A stretch of DNA of 64,000 nt from Spiroplasma sp. SV19 (GTDB taxonomy: Bacteria > Bacillota_I > Bacilli_A > Mycoplasmatales > Mycoplasmataceae): positions 1,302,001 through 1,366,000 of the forward strand of contig NZ_CP045455.1 in assembly GCF_030060925.1 (NCBI RefSeq), in the 5' to 3' direction. How positions within the stretch are numbered: the stretch's first letter is position 1; every line of letters begins with the position of its first letter. This document shows, piece after piece, positions 22,377-35,131 of this stretch. Below the pieces are notes generated by a model that was not told the DNA's origin, did not search any database, and was given only the letters and a program-made list of their open reading frames with translations. The position numbers and the translations under genes are program-made.

Positions 22377-23303
22377 ATGGAAAAAAGTAGTAACAAGGAA
22401 TTAGTTGTGAAAAATGATAAGATTTGAGTTCGAATTAAAAAATCATTATTTCACAAAGAATTATATAATCAAAGGTCGATTACCTTTAAGATTACAGCCG
22501 CCGCAATCTTTTTAGCAGTCGCTGTTGGTTTAAGTTTATTAGAAATTTTTAATATTCCAACGCCATGAGGAGCAACCTTTGGTTTACGTTTTTTTGATAC
22601 ATTAGTTATCATTTATTCAATTTCAATTGTTGGTTTAGGATTTGCTTTATTGGAGGGAATAGCTTTACCCTGAATTCATAATTTAATTGATGGTCACCAC
22701 ACATGAATTGAAATGGCATTCTTTATGATTTCAAACATTTTGGTTGTTTTTATTACCTGGTTTGTTTACTATATTTTGTTTAATGCTTATTATAAAGTAA
22801 AGGTCCCAGAAGATGTTGCCGACCATACAATTCATGAGTATCACCATGTTAAAAAGGCCCATGATCATCATCATAAAATTATTAGTATTAATTGGACTAA
22901 AAAAATTTTAGCGTTTGTAATTATTGTTCCATTGTGTGCTTTAGTTGAAGCGTTGTCATTTCTAATTGTTGCAAAAATTTTAGTCAACACCGGTCATAGC
23001 AATTTAGAAGCTGAACACGTTCATATGATTAAACATGGAACTAATATGTTAGCATCGACAGTTAATACTCCAAATGAGGTTGTTAATTGATCAAATAGTC
23101 TTAGTCATGCCCATGCTGGACATGATCATGACCATGATAATAGTGGAATGGCTTCTATTTTTGAATCATGGCAACACACTTTAATTTTTATTGGGATTTT
23201 CTTTGGAATATTTACCGCAAAATATATTGTTAATGCCACATTATTTTTGTTATTAGAACGACGAACAAGACAGTTAGTTGATCGATATGGAATATATGTC
23301 TAA
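22377..23303 (+). CDS. His-rich ECF S-component-like membrane protein
   Basis: A 308-residue protein with about five or six membrane segments. The segment ITFKITAAAIFLAVAVGLSL followed by GLRFFDTLVIIYSISIVGLG has the look of an ECF S component. Unusual features are two His clusters: one in a cytosolic or outer loop (HEYHHVKKAHDHHH, about 149-162) and one near HAHAGHDHDHD (about 243-253), so metal binding is plausible. Substrate unknown; a metal or metal-ligand role is inference. It has a strong promoter of its own and AAAGGAAAAAG before the ATG. Confidence 0.6.
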
Positions 23304-23333
23304 AAAACTTTTTTAAAACATTAAAAAAGTTTT
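23304..23333 (+). terminator. Terminator after the His-rich membrane protein
   Basis: A 13-bp stem (AAAACTTTTTTAA/TTAAAAAAGTTTT) with a 4-nt loop and a T-run; it starts just after the stop codon. Confidence 0.75.
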
Positions 23334-23401
23334 ATTTTTTGTTATAATATACAGATAAGAGAGTTTATTGATAAACCTTAGTTAGAATAAGAGGTGAGTT
23401 T

Positions 23402-25309
23402 ATGGGTAAAATTAAAGAGTTAATTGATATTAATAAAATTGAAAAAGACTTAGAGTATAATGAATTAAACCACAAAAATCACGCTCGTAAGCAACAAACG
23501 CCGTTAGAAATGATGAAGGAGATTAAAGCACCGCGCATCGGTTTTTTTAAGTTGGTTGCTATTTATTATCGCCGTTATTTGTTACGATCATTTACAATCT
23601 TATTTACTTTAGTTTTAAGTTCAACATCAATTGTAACAATTACCCTTTTAATTAATAAGTTAATGACCCAAATTTTATTTGAATTTGGAAATGATCCCAA
23701 TGCTGTAACAACGGGATTAGACTGATGAATTTGATTGATTATTATTGGTGTTGTGTTGGTAATTGGAGTTGTCACAACAAACATTCGTGAATGTGTTGGA
23801 GGAATGTTAGGACGGAATATTGAAATTGATGTTCGGAATGCTGTTCTAAATAACTTAGTTAATTTAAACATTGGTTATTATTCTGATAAAAAAATTGGAG
23901 AAACAATGACAAAATTAATTAATGATACGCAAATTATTGGGGATGAATCGCAATTAACGCCAGCTAACTTAATTAGTATTCCGATTATTTTTATTGGAAG
24001 TGCAGTGGTGTTACTAAATATTGATTGAAAATTAGCCTTAATTTGTTTAGGGGCAACTGCTTTATTTATGACAGCAGTTGCTGTAACATTCCGTTCACAA
24101 GCATCAGAAACAGAAAATGTTCGTGCTAAAATTACGGATGTTAATGGTGATGTAACTGACCGAATTGCTTCTATTGCTTTAATTAAAGCAACAGGAACAG
24201 AAGAATATGAACGTGTTCGTTTTGAACAAATTCATAAAGAATACTACCGCATTAATCGTCGCTTAAACCGAATTCAAGCTCGAATGACAACAATTATTAT
24301 TCTTTGTGCCTTAAGTTTAACTGTGATTGTTGTGTTATCAAGTATTATTTTATATGGTAATAAGGGAACAGAAAGTACCAACCACATTATGAAGGTTTTA
24401 CCAGCTTTTATTACTGGGGTTAATACTTTAGCCTTTCCAATTTGAACATTAACTGGATTAGTACCAGGATTAGCACGAGCAACAGCATCAACAAAAAGAA
24501 TTGTGCAATTAATTCGTGTTGATACAACAATTGATCCAAACCGTGCGGCACCAAGTGTTGATGAAATTACGGGAGATATTGTTTTAAAAGACATTATTTT
24601 TGAATATCCAGAAAAACCAGGAGTTGTTATTTTGCCAAAAACAACTGTAAAATTTGAAAAAGGCAAAAGTTATGCTTTTGTTGGAGAAACGGGAAGTGGA
24701 AAATCAACCATTTCAAAATTGTTGTTACGCTTTTATGATCCAACGAGTGGTAAAGTAATTGTTAATAATACTAATTTAAAAGACTTAAATCTAGCAAGTT
24801 ACTTAACACACGTTGGTTATGTTGAACAAGAACCAAAAATTTTATTTGGTGATGTTATTTACAATGTTCGGTACGGAATGTTTAATGCCACTGAAGAAGA
24901 AGTTATTGAAGCTTGTAAGAAAGCAAACTTACATGATTTAGTAATGGGTTGAAAAGATGGTTATAATACCATTTTAGGTGAACGTGGATTTATGTTATCA
25001 GGAGGCCAAAAACAACGGTTAGTTATTGCGCGGATGATTTTAAAAAATCCCCAAATCTTGATTCTAGATGAGGCAACAAGTGCGCTAGATAATATTGTGG
25101 AAAAAGAAATTCAAGCTGAATTAGAAAAAATTATGGTTGGGAAAACAACAATTTCAATTGCACACCGCCTAAGTACCATTAAAAATGTGGATAAAATTTT
25201 TGTATTAGGAAAAGGACAAGGTATTATTCAAAGTGGAAAATATGATGAATTAATTACCATTGATGGTCCGTTCCGTGATCTTCATCGTGCCGGAAATCAG
25301 GGCCGCTAA
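23402..25309 (+). CDS. ABC transporter, fused membrane and ATPase half-transporter
   Basis: A 635-residue type I ABC exporter half-transporter. Residues 1-60 are cytosolic and charged; six helices lie at about 61-360; the nucleotide-binding domain follows with Walker A GETGSGKST at 428-436, the Q-loop near VEQEPKILF, signature LSGGQ at 532-536, Walker B ILILDE ending at Glu557 and the H-loop in IAHRLST. It works as a dimer; substrate (lipid, drug or peptide) cannot be told. It has an extended -10 promoter TGTTATAAT at 23340-23348 and GAGGTGAG before the ATG. Confidence 0.93.
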
Positions 25310-25314
25310 AAAAG

Positions 25315-25345
25315 AAAGTGTTAAATGACACTTTTTCTTTTTGTT
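25315..25345 (+). terminator. Terminator after the ABC exporter
   Basis: AAAGTGT/ACACTTT stem of 7 bp with a 6-nt loop and T-rich tail, just after the stop codon. Confidence 0.7.
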
Positions 25346-25440
25346 TAATTAGCGGATTATTTTTAAATAAAGTACTTTTAATAGGATAATGAAAATGGTA
25401 AAATAGAGCAAGTTTATTTTTAATTGAAGGGAAGATAGAA

Positions 25441-26382
25441 ATGATGAAATTCAAAGAGTGAAGACAGCCATTACGGGATGGCTCAGAATTGCAAATGTAT
25501 GAATGAAAACCAGCAAACGAGAAAGAAATTAAAGGAGTTGTGCAATTAGTCCATGGGAGTGCGGAACATTCTTTACGCTATGAAGATTTTGCCAAGTTTT
25601 TAGTTGCCAACAATTATGTTGTTGTTGCCGAAGACCATCGTGGCCATGGCAAAACTGCCACTTGTCCAGAAGATTTGGGTTTTTTTGCAGAAGAAGAAGG
25701 ATGAGAAAAAATTATTGATGATTTGTATGAAGTAACAATTTATATTAAATATTGCTATCCTAACATACCAATTGTAATGTTTGGGCACTCAATGGGATCA
25801 TTTATGGTTCGGCATTATGCAATTAAATATGGAACCAATATTGCGGCGTTGGTTATTTGTGGGACTGCACATTATCCAAAACGGTTATTAAAATTTTCGG
25901 TTAAAATGGCTAAACTTGGCCAAAAAATTAAAGGCCCCAAGTCAAAAGACAATTTTATTTATAAATTTTCTTATGCACCGTTAAATGTGCGTTATAAGGA
26001 TGAAGGTAATTTGGGAACAGAGTGATTGTCAACAGATAAAACTGTGCAAGCAGCATTTGCAGATGATCCGTTAACAGGACAAGTTTTTTCAACAAGTGCT
26101 TTTAAAGATATGTTTACGGGTTTATTATTTATTACTAATAAGAAAAATATTAAATTAACTCCTGACACATTACCGTTATTATTTATTGCGGGACAAGATG
26201 ATCCGGTTGGAAAATATGGTGAAACAGTATTAAAAACCGTTGAATTGTATAAGAAAGCAGGGAAAAAAGTTAAGGTTAAACTATATCCAAATGCTCGTCA
26301 TGAAATTTTAAATGAACCAATTAAACAAGAAATTTATCAAGATATCTTAAACTTTTATAATAAAAGTCTTTTCGATAATTAA
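25441..26382 (+). CDS. Alpha/beta hydrolase (monoacylglycerol lipase type)
   Basis: A 313-residue serine hydrolase with no signal peptide. VQLVHGSAEHSLRY gives the oxyanion site, DHRGHGKT is the usual strand-4 turn, GHSMG carries nucleophile Ser117, FIAGQDDPVG the acid and NARHEILNE the base His. This pattern is that of bacterial monoacylglycerol lipase or lysophospholipase, so a role in membrane lipid turnover is likely. Two adjacent ATG codons start it. It stands alone and ends at a hairpin with a very long T-run. Confidence 0.9.
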
Positions 26383-26400
26383 AAGTCTAATTTTTACAAA

Positions 26401-26442
26401 AAAACAAAGAGTACCCTCTTGTTTTTTTTTTTTTTTTTTTTT
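26401..26442 (+). terminator. Terminator with a 21-T tail, next to an extended -10
   Basis: A stem AAAACAAAGAG/CTCTTGTTTT with one bulged A and loop TACC is followed by T21 (26422-26442). Immediately after comes TGCTTTAAT, a possible extended -10 for the next gene, so the tract may affect both. Confidence 0.7.
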
Positions 26443-26499
26443 GCTTTAATATATTCAATAAGCAACATCGGATTATTTAAAATTTGTGAGGAGAAGAAA

Positions 26500-27405
26500 A
26501 TGAATTTATGAAATCAATTGTCAAATTTTAATATCCCAAATTCAATTCAATTTTTCTTTAATTCCTCATTAGAACGTGTTGCGATATTTTTTCTGGCAAG
26601 TATCATCTTATTTTATACTATTTTAAAAGTTGTTACTTATTTTTTCAAAATTTATTCTATTAAATTAAAATTAGGAGCATTAGCCACAAAATATTTTTTC
26701 AATGTAATATTAATTATTAGTGAGTTTATTATGGCTATAATTTTACAAATTGTTTTTGTCAAAATTTATGTGTCAAACGATGATATTACTACCCATATTG
26801 CAATTAAAACAGTCTTAGTCTTACAATTTGTGATTGGAATTATTATTTTAATGAACAAACAATTCTTAAATTATATTTTTAAATTAATTATGTTAATTTT
26901 TACTTCATTGTTATTTTCATTTTTAATGGGAAAACAATTATTGATTTGATTTCATAACATTAATAATAATGAGTTAATCTTATGATTAACATGAGGTATT
27001 TTACTTGTTTTTATTATTACATTTTTTTACTTATTTGATCTAAAAACAACATTTTTACATGAATTTGCTTTTCATTTGTTAATTTTTTTAATAACAATTA
27101 GCAGTTTTGAAAGTCGTTCAAATGATTTGAAAGTTTTACGACATTCGTTATTTTTAAAAATTTTATTGAAACTAATTAAAGTTCTATGTTTATTAGATTT
27201 GTTTTTTCTGATGAAAACTGTCAAAAAAACAATGAAAAATTTATGAGAAATTACTAGTGATGAAGCAATTGAACTAATTGAACTTTCATTATTATTGAAT
27301 GCCCTTCATTTTTTTAATATTAGCCAAAAAAATGGATTAGAAAGTTTACCAAATAAATTTCTGAAAAATGAAATTAATGGCTGAATGGGGTCTTTACAAG
27401 AATAA
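26500..27405 (+). CDS. Multi-span membrane protein, unknown function
   Basis: A 301-residue hydrophobic protein with seven or so helices and few charged residues, extended by UGA Trp codons in its middle and end. The C-terminal third (WEITSDEAIELIELSLLLN) is more hydrophilic and helical. No family recognised. GAGGAGAAG lies just before the ATG. It lies upstream of the large lipoprotein but with a 97-nt gap, so it may or may not be in the same transcript. Confidence 0.65.
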
Positions 27406-27502
27406 AATAATGCTTAAATTAACTAATTCAATGTTTTTGAGCAAACTATTTATTAACTAAAACAACTTAACTTATTAACAAAAAAGAAAAGAGGGAGCAA
27501 AA

Positions 27503-29698
27503 ATGCGTAAATTACTTAATATTTTGGCTGCTACAGTTTTAGTGGCGACTCCAGCTATTACTGTTGTTAGTTGTAGAAACAAAGGAAATAAACAAACCAG
27601 TGATAAATACAAAGATCCAGAGGTTGAAAAAATGCCGAATGGACCATTAAAACAAAAGATTTTACAGACAACATTATTTTCTAAAATGGCAATTGCTAAT
27701 CGGCATGAAAATTTAAATAGCTATACACCATCAATTTTACAAATGTTAACACGATTACCAGATTCATATAAAGATAAAGATGGTAATTTAGTTGATGTTG
27801 ATTATTATCGTGGCCGTTATTTAAATCAAAAAGATGGAATGCCATTAAAAAATTTAACCTCAACTTATGACTATATGAATATCTTAAACAATAACCTATA
27901 TAATACTGAAAATCAGACAAAATCAAAAATTCCAGGATATTCAGAACATGATAAATTGCCAACAATGCCAACATTTGCGGCAAATAATAATATGTTAAAT
28001 TACTGATATGATGGTGGCGCACTATCAAATTATTCAATTGCAAAGGAAATTTTACCAACACAAGCAGGTGATGCACGGGTAAATTCAACAATTACTGATG
28101 CTTATAATAAAGCAATGTTTGAAATGCCACGAACAACCTATTTTTATGATTTAAATATGAATTATAATCCATTAGCAACAAAAGACATTAAATTTGATAC
28201 TGAAACAAACTCAAACTTTGTTATTAATGGAAAAAAATTTGCGACAGGTCAATCATTTATAACTGCGGAAAAATCAGAAGAACAAGATAAATTAATGGTA
28301 ATTTTACAATTAATTTCAATGGCCGATATGTTTACGGACCGTTCACAATCAAAAACATATATTAATCAATTAAACAAATTTTTACCATTATCAAGCGATG
28401 GAGATGGGACCTTTTTCGGAAGTATTTTGGGACAAATTTATTATAATATTTTTGGAACCCCAACAATGCCTAATAATGAAAAAAATCCAAATTATGACAT
28501 GGCAAAAAAAGGTGTTTCAGTCGGATTAACTAGTTTAGGTGCTACAGGTAATGAAAAAGCAGCAATTGAAAAGAAAGTTAATCAGTTTTTTGATGAGCAA
28601 GCACAAATTTTTAGTGACTTATTATTAGCAAAACCAATGGCAGATGATTTAGATTTATCAAAACCAGAAGATCAAATGAAAAATCGTGATGCAATGTGAA
28701 ATGGTAAAACACCAAAATTACAGTTAGCTGATTTATTATATAAAAAAGATAGTTCATCAAAATCGTTAGCCGAATTATTTGTTGAATTTGGAAACGAAGT
28801 TGATGGTTGATATACAAAGGCAACAGTTGAACAACAAGGGATGGCAAATGATGCTGTTGGAGCATTTTTAGCAATTGCAGCTCAACAGGTTACACCAGGA
28901 TTTAAAGTAGTCTTACAATCAATGGCCAAAATGATGAAGTCACCAGCAATTGGTGGGTTAGGAACGCTAACAATTAATGATATGAATAAGTTTGTTGTTA
29001 GTTTATCACAAGGAATTTTAGATAATAAGGAGGCACTAACAAAAGCTAGTCAAATTCCTTGGTCTGATCCAAAAAAACAAGAGCAAAATCAAACTGAAAT
29101 TGCAAAATTATTAACTGGTAGTGAAGATCCAACCAAACCAGCACCAGGTTCATTTATGGATGTGGTGTTTACATGGTTTAATGATGACACAAAACCAGTT
29201 CGATCATTATTAAATAAATTATATTTTGACCCTAATTCAGAAACTCGTAAGGATTTATTAGCAATTAATAATGCATTATATGACTATACGAACACATTAT
29301 TATTGGGGGAAAATTGGTTTATTAATAATGGCAAGTTTTTAAATGAAAATAATATGTCATATGACCTTGAATACAAGGGAATGGGTGATGCGGATGTTGC
29401 TGCAAACTTAAATCTGCATGAAAAATGATATGTACCCAAAGCAGGTATTAATACATATCAAGATTTAAATGCTGCTTATTTAAAAGCCTTAGGGAATTAT
29501 GATTTAGATTGATTTGCAAAATATGATGGTCTAGGAAATAACTATCAAAAGGTTAATTATAAATATACTGTTACTTGAACTAATGTTAATCCCGGGGATG
29601 ATAGTCATCAATACTGAGTAATTTCTAATATTCAATGATTTGCAAAAGATGGTAACGGACAATGAAAACGTCATTATGATGTTGTACAAAACGATTAG
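27503..29698 (+). CDS. Large lipoprotein adjacent to a large permease (MOLPALP type)
   Basis: A 731-residue lipoprotein with signal MRKLLNILAATVLVATP and lipobox VVSC (Cys24). The body is rich in Asn, Lys and Asp with no catalytic motif that I can see. Directly next to it, 21 nt downstream, is a 1450-residue permease; this pairing is the defining feature of the mollicute 'MOLPALP' lipoprotein family. It is probably a surface component of the same ABC system; substrate unknown. GAGGGAGC precedes the ATG. Many Trp are UGA. Confidence 0.82.
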
Positions 29699-29719
29699 AA
29701 TAACGGTATAGAATTAAAC

Positions 29720-32700
29720 ATGAAAAAAACATTGTTAATGAAGCAAGGAATTTTAGGAATAATCAAAGCAAAAGGGCAATTTATTTCATTGCTCCTTTTA
29801 ATTTTTATTTGCTCAATTATTACTGCTTCTTTATTTACAACGGTAACTAGTTTACAAGCAGCAAACCGGCAAATGGGATATGGTAGTTTTGATTATAATT
29901 ATTCTTTTCACTATTCAGCAATGGATTTTGAAAATTCAAATATGCAAACAATTACGCCCAGTTTTGCTTTTGATTCAGAATATGTTATTGTTGAAAACAA
30001 TGATAATAAATTAACCTATCCAAAAATTACAATTGGGGATGCAAAGACCGATGTTTTTTATGCTTTAACCAAGCAAGATATTACGTTTACATTAACTTCT
30101 GGTGAAATAACTGATTTGGGGCTGGCATTAAAAATTCGATTATCAGCACCTAATTATCAAAATACTTTAATTGCTAAGTTGCGGGCTATGGGACATAATA
30201 CTTTAGCTGATGAATATTTGACTGCTTTTAAAACAACACAAATTTATAAAAACTTTTTAGGAATTATTACAGATTATATTAATAAAGATTTTTTACCAAA
30301 AAATCCAGCTGCAACCGTAGCTGAAATTCAAACTGCAATTGTTTTGTTTACGAATGGTGAAGCAGATCAAAACCAAAAGGCAATTAATCGTTGAGACTGA
30401 GAATTAAAAACGACAAATAATGATTTTCAACATTTTGATATGCCCGATATTGATGTAACATTAGGAAAAGACAATAAAACAATAAATGTTATTACTGCTA
30501 ATACTTTGTTTGATAATGGTTTGCGTGGTAGTTTTGGGGTTGCAGCACGTTATACAGTAACAGATAGTGCTGGTAATATCGAAAAACAAATTCAATATAT
30601 AGCGCAATCACCATATCAATATATTAATAAATTAAATCAAACCGGAATTAATGAAGGACGAATGGTTATTGGTGATTTATTTAACAAGGTTACTTTTTTT
30701 GGGAATTATAGTGAACGAAGTGCGTTTATTAATTTTGTTCAAAATTATTATAAGATGTTAGGAATTGTTAGTAATTTTGCTATTTCAATGCGTCAGGAAC
30801 TGACAACATGAGATATTGTTAATAATTTAAAATATAAAGTAATTGGTTGACATGATTTATTAAAAGATAATCAATTAAGAATCTTTGATAAGGTTTCAGA
30901 ATGAGAAGGGCCATCTCTGAATGAAACAACTTTTAACAATTATTATGCTGTTGTTAGTCCAAATTATTTAAAAGTTCAGCACAAAAATTTACGTGATGAT
31001 ATTAAAATTGGCCAACAAACTTTTACCGTTGGAGCAACAGGGGGAGATACTTTAAACATTTATCCAACAATTTATGAAACGGACTTTATTCCTAATTTTA
31101 AAACAGATACGGTTGTTTATTTATCTTCATATGGAATGTCATTATTATCAGAAGATAATAATAAAGGATTAATTAGTTTAAAGGATAATTCACGGGTTTT
31201 CTTAAAAAGTTTAGCTGGAGAACCAGCTGCTAATTTAGCCCTTTTTAAAACATATTATGCTAATAATCCTAATCAATTAGATACTTATGCAAAAGCATTA
31301 CAAAAGGGCAATCCTCAAAAAGCAACTGATTTTTCAATCGGTAATTTTGAAGTTAAAAAAGACACAAATCAAATCACATGACGTTATAGTTTGCTAGCAA
31401 AAACCATTAATGTCTATATTTATATTGGGTTGTTCTTTATTATTATCTTTGCAATAACATTATTTGTTGTATCATATATTATCATTAAAGAAATGATCAA
31501 ACGAGAATCATCGCAAATTGGAATGTTAAAAGCAGGAGGATATCACCTTCGTGAAATTGCATTATCCTATTGAAGCATTTTAATGGTTAGTATTTTAATT
31601 GCTGTTCCGACCGGATGGTTGGTCGGTATTACACTGCAACTCTTTGTTGCAAAATTATTTAATCTATTCTTTATTATTAACTGAAGTTTTACTTGAAACT
31701 GAATGATTTTAGTCTTTCTAATTGGATTTTTTGTTGCTTTTCTCTCGTTGATTACTTTTGCAACTTGCTATTTTTCAATTAGTAAAACAGAAGTTTTAAC
31801 TTTAATTTACCCAACTCGTGAACTAAATGTTGATAATAAATTAGCACGTTCTGTTCGTAGTTTACACTTTAAATCCTTTGTTGGTCGCTTCCGAATGGTG
31901 GTGTTATCAACTTCCTTAAAACAGGCCTTTACCTATTTAGGGATTTTTGCTTTAGTTACTTTTACTTTAACGGTATCATTATTAGCGCCAGTTTATGCAA
32001 AAAACTTTAATACAAACTATTATAAAAGTATTAAGTATGGCAGTGAAGTTAAATATAGTAATGTAATTAGTAATAGTCCCTTGTCATATTATAAAACATA
32101 TGCATGAAACGGAATTAATAATGTTCCATCGACCGGGGACCCTGCCGATAAATACTTATATCCGATTGGGGGAATGACCCCACTAGCTAATTATTATAGT
32201 ATTGATGGTGGAAGAACAATTAAATCATTAAAAACAGTTAACCAAGAACCGACTGTGGCCGGAATTTTAAAAGATATGTTGTCGTATAACTTTGTTACTT
32301 TATCGGGAACTAATTTGTCATTAGGAATTTTCAATTATTTAAATGAGTTAGTAAAAAATTCTCCCAAAGGTGATAGTGTTCGTGCATTAATTTCTGAAAT
32401 TTTATGTACTGTCTTGCCAAAAGCCCTTGGCATTGGGGCGATTCCATATCCACCGTTTCCTGATCAAGGTGACTATGTTGCTTTGTGAAACACTTGCTTT
32501 AGTAAAGCAACAAACGGGATTATTCCTGCTTCGGTAAAAGAAGATTGAAGCAAAAATCCTGAGCGTGCAAATCACTTTGCGTTGGGGATTGGAACAATGA
32601 GTTATAACAACACGACTGATGATGTTTTCACTACTTTTGAAACAGCATATAATGATAAAAAATTACCAGTTTATGGCATTAATGCTAATACAAAAATGTT

Positions 32701-34072
32701 AAAATTATCAGATGATGATCGTGCTATTTTAGGAAATGATGATAACCAAGTTGTTAAAGCAATTGCCAATGTGACCGCCCTCTCACGGTTGAACTTGCAC
32801 GTTGGGCAAGAAATTACTTTAACCCCGCAATTATCGACTTTACAATATAATGTTGGTCCAGACCAATGAACGGAGTTTACTAACAATAATACGGCATTGG
32901 TGCGTCAAAACTGAAAATATAACCTAAGTGGTAATCCAGGACCGTGAGATCCAAAGAATTATCAAAGTTTATATTCTACTGATAAAAGTTATTTTACTTA
33001 TAATACAAGCCCTAATACAAAGTATTATGCCTCGGCAAATCCAAATAGTGAATATTATAATTTAAATAATGTCGAATTATGGATTCCATCTAATTCTGAA
33101 ATGGAACAAATTTGAACGAAAAAAGTAATTACTTTAAGCAATGGTCAACAACGGAAATTATTAGAAGTATCACCAGGAGCTAATAAAATCGTGCGAAAAG
33201 AAACTGTTAATAATCAGGAGTATTGAGTTATTAGACCATATGATTTTAATTTTGATGGATCGTATAATGGTGACTTTGTAAATGGGATTCCAACAACATG
33301 GTATCAAGCGGCAGTTGACAATAATTTTATTAAAGTTGCCCCATCATTAACAGTAACGCCTGTTAAGGTTAAAATTGTAAAAAGTATTGCCACGTATAAT
33401 ACGCCACGATTATTTGTTAGTATGCAAAATGCCAATAAAATTAATTTATTTCCAACAACAACATTAAAGGGAAATCTTAATATTATGCAATGGTATAACG
33501 GAAAATATACAACAGAATTACAACCATCTGATCAAATTAATCGGTATGCTTTATCATCAATAAATGGTGATTTATCATTAAATAACTTTACAAGTTCTTA
33601 TACCACATCTGTTTTGTCAGCAGATTATGTTGGAATTAAAGCACAAGTGATGAATCGTGTTATTATTATTGCCTTATCGGTGGCCTTAATTTTTATTATT
33701 ATTATTATGGTCTCTGTTATTACAATCTACTTTGCAATTGATTTATTTATTAAGAAGTTTATTAAGATTATTGCCACAATGAAAGTGCAAGGTTATAGTA
33801 GGTGGGAAATTAATAATTTAACATTAGGAATCTTTATTCCATTTGCCATTGTTGGTTGGCTAATTGGTTACTTCCTAACATGAGGCTTAGCATGATCAAT
33901 TACCCAGAAAGTTTTAATGTTCTTTAACTTGTATGTTCCAATTGGAACAGGATTAATTACCTTACCTATTATTTTAGGAGGAATTATTATTTTATATGTT
34001 TTTTCTTACTTTGTTTCAATGAAAAAAATTAATCAATTAAATATTCAACAAATTGTAATGATGGAAAGTTAG
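29720..34072 (+). CDS. Large FtsX-type ABC transporter permease
   Basis: A 1450-residue membrane protein, one continuous frame in code 4. One helix lies at about 18-40, then a roughly 500-residue extracellular domain; helices at about 565-590, 620-645 and 662-685 form the first FtsX-like bundle; another at 735-760 starts a second large extracellular domain; helices at about 1312-1340, 1370-1392 and 1412-1435 close the protein. The layout 1+3 then 1+3 is that of MacB/LolC-type permeases in duplicate. No ATPase gene is adjacent. Partner of the preceding lipoprotein. Confidence 0.87.
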
Positions 34073-34094
34073 TTGGCTAATTTTAAGCAGAGAA

Positions 34095-34133
34095 AATTAA
34101 GAAAAAGTATTAATATAATACTTTTTCTTAATT
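34095..34133 (+). terminator. Terminator after the large permease
   Basis: A perfect 18-bp stem (AATTAAGAAAAAGTATTA and its complement) with a 3-nt loop; the T-run is inside the stem. Confidence 0.8.
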
Positions 34134-34146
34134 ATACGAAATAATT

Positions 34147-34171
34147 TTAGTAAAATAATACTAATTATAGT
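34147..34171 (+). promoter_or_regulatory. Inverted repeat and -10 upstream of the RpiR-type regulator
   Basis: TTAGTA (34147) and TACTAA (34159) are an inverted repeat with a 6-nt spacer, followed by TATAGT at 34166-34171. This could be an operator for the regulator encoded just downstream. Confidence 0.35.
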
Positions 34172-34243
34172 TTATAAATAAATAGAAATAATTTTATTAA
34201 GGGTTATTCTTATGTTAAGTTGCAACAACAGGAGATATTATTT

Positions 34244-35044
34244 ATGCTTTGGAATGAATTAATTATTAAATTAGAAAACTTAAAAAATAATGATCATAAA
34301 TTTAGTCATATCAGCATTTTTATTTTAAAAAATTTAGGAAGTATCGGTAAATATACAATTTATCAGGTTGCTTTTGCCACATATTCTTCCCCAGCTTCTG
34401 TCACTAGAATGTGTCAAGAAATTGGGTTAAAAGGTTATAAGGAATTAATTAATATCTTAACTTCTGTTTATCAAAAACCAGTCTTAAAAGAAGATACTTT
34501 AGCTAATAATTTATTACAAAAGAGTAAAATTAATTTAGATGAAACTGCAAGTTTATTACAACCAAAAGTAATTACCACTTTTGTGCAGCAAATTAATCAA
34601 AATAAAAAGTTGTTTTTATATGCATATGGCGAATCTGCATTGTGGTTGGAAAGTTTTTATTCACGTCTTTTACGAATTGGGATTAATGCTTTTTTAGGTC
34701 GTGATCATGAAAATGCGCGTGTTTCTTCGCAAATTATTGATTGTGACACAGTTATTTTGGTTTTATCATTATCTGGTGAAACAAAAACTGTTTTAGAATT
34801 AGTGAAACAAGCACGGAAAAAAAAGGCGGTTATTTTTAGTATTACCAAATATTTACAAAACCATTTAAAAAAAATTAGCGACTATAATATTGCTTTAAGT
34901 TATAATCCAAATGAAAATCAGTTGATTACTAAATCAGCACGTTATTCTATGTTATATATTTTAGATTTAATTTATGAAGAAATTATTGAATCAGATAAAA
35001 CACGCTATCTTGATATTTTAGAAAACACCGTTCTTAAAAAGTAA
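34244..35044 (+). CDS. MurR/RpiR-family regulator of the amino-sugar-acid cluster
   Basis: A 266-residue protein with an N-terminal HTH_6 domain (KYTIYQVAFATYSSPASVTRMCQEIGLKGY, read about 40-70) and a C-terminal SIS domain (LFLYAYGESALW and ILVLSLSGETKTVLELV, phosphosugar binding). Its gene lies upstream of the EF_0829-like cluster and is separated from it by a terminator, so it is likely its regulator, sensing a phosphosugar. The ATG at 34244 is chosen because AGGAG lies 9 nt before it; an upstream in-frame TTG has no such site. Confidence 0.88.
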   Translation: MLWNELIIKLENLKNNDHKFSHISIFILKNLGSIGKYTIYQVAFATYSSPASVTRMCQEIGLKGYKELINILTSVYQKPVLKEDTLANNLLQKSKINLDETASLLQPKVITTFVQQINQNKKLFLYAYGESALWLESFYSRLLRIGINAFLGRDHENARVSSQIIDCDTVILVLSLSGETKTVLELVKQARKKKAVIFSITKYLQNHLKKISDYNIALSYNPNENQLITKSARYSMLYILDLIYEEIIESDKTRYLDILENTVLKK

Positions 35045-35077
35045 AGTTTCAATTTTAAAAATAAAAATTGAAACTTT
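35043..35077 (+). terminator. Terminator after the RpiR-type regulator
   Basis: A perfect 14-bp stem (AAAGTTTCAATTTT and its complement) with a 7-nt loop and a T tail. Confidence 0.85.
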
Positions 35078-35131
35078 TTTGTTTAGGTTTAATTATACAA
35101 TGGTGCTAAAGAATAGAAAGGAAGTGAAAAA

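Noticed and set aside
23343-23348. Attachment site in the repeated TGTTATAAT motif
   Set aside because: The motif recurs before several genes at a constant distance and is simply an extended -10 promoter.
29720-34072. Many short frames that suggest a decayed gene cluster
   Set aside because: All lie in the same frame and are separated only by UGA codons, which are Trp here; it is one intact gene. The same holds for nrdJ, glpK, the MFS carrier and others.
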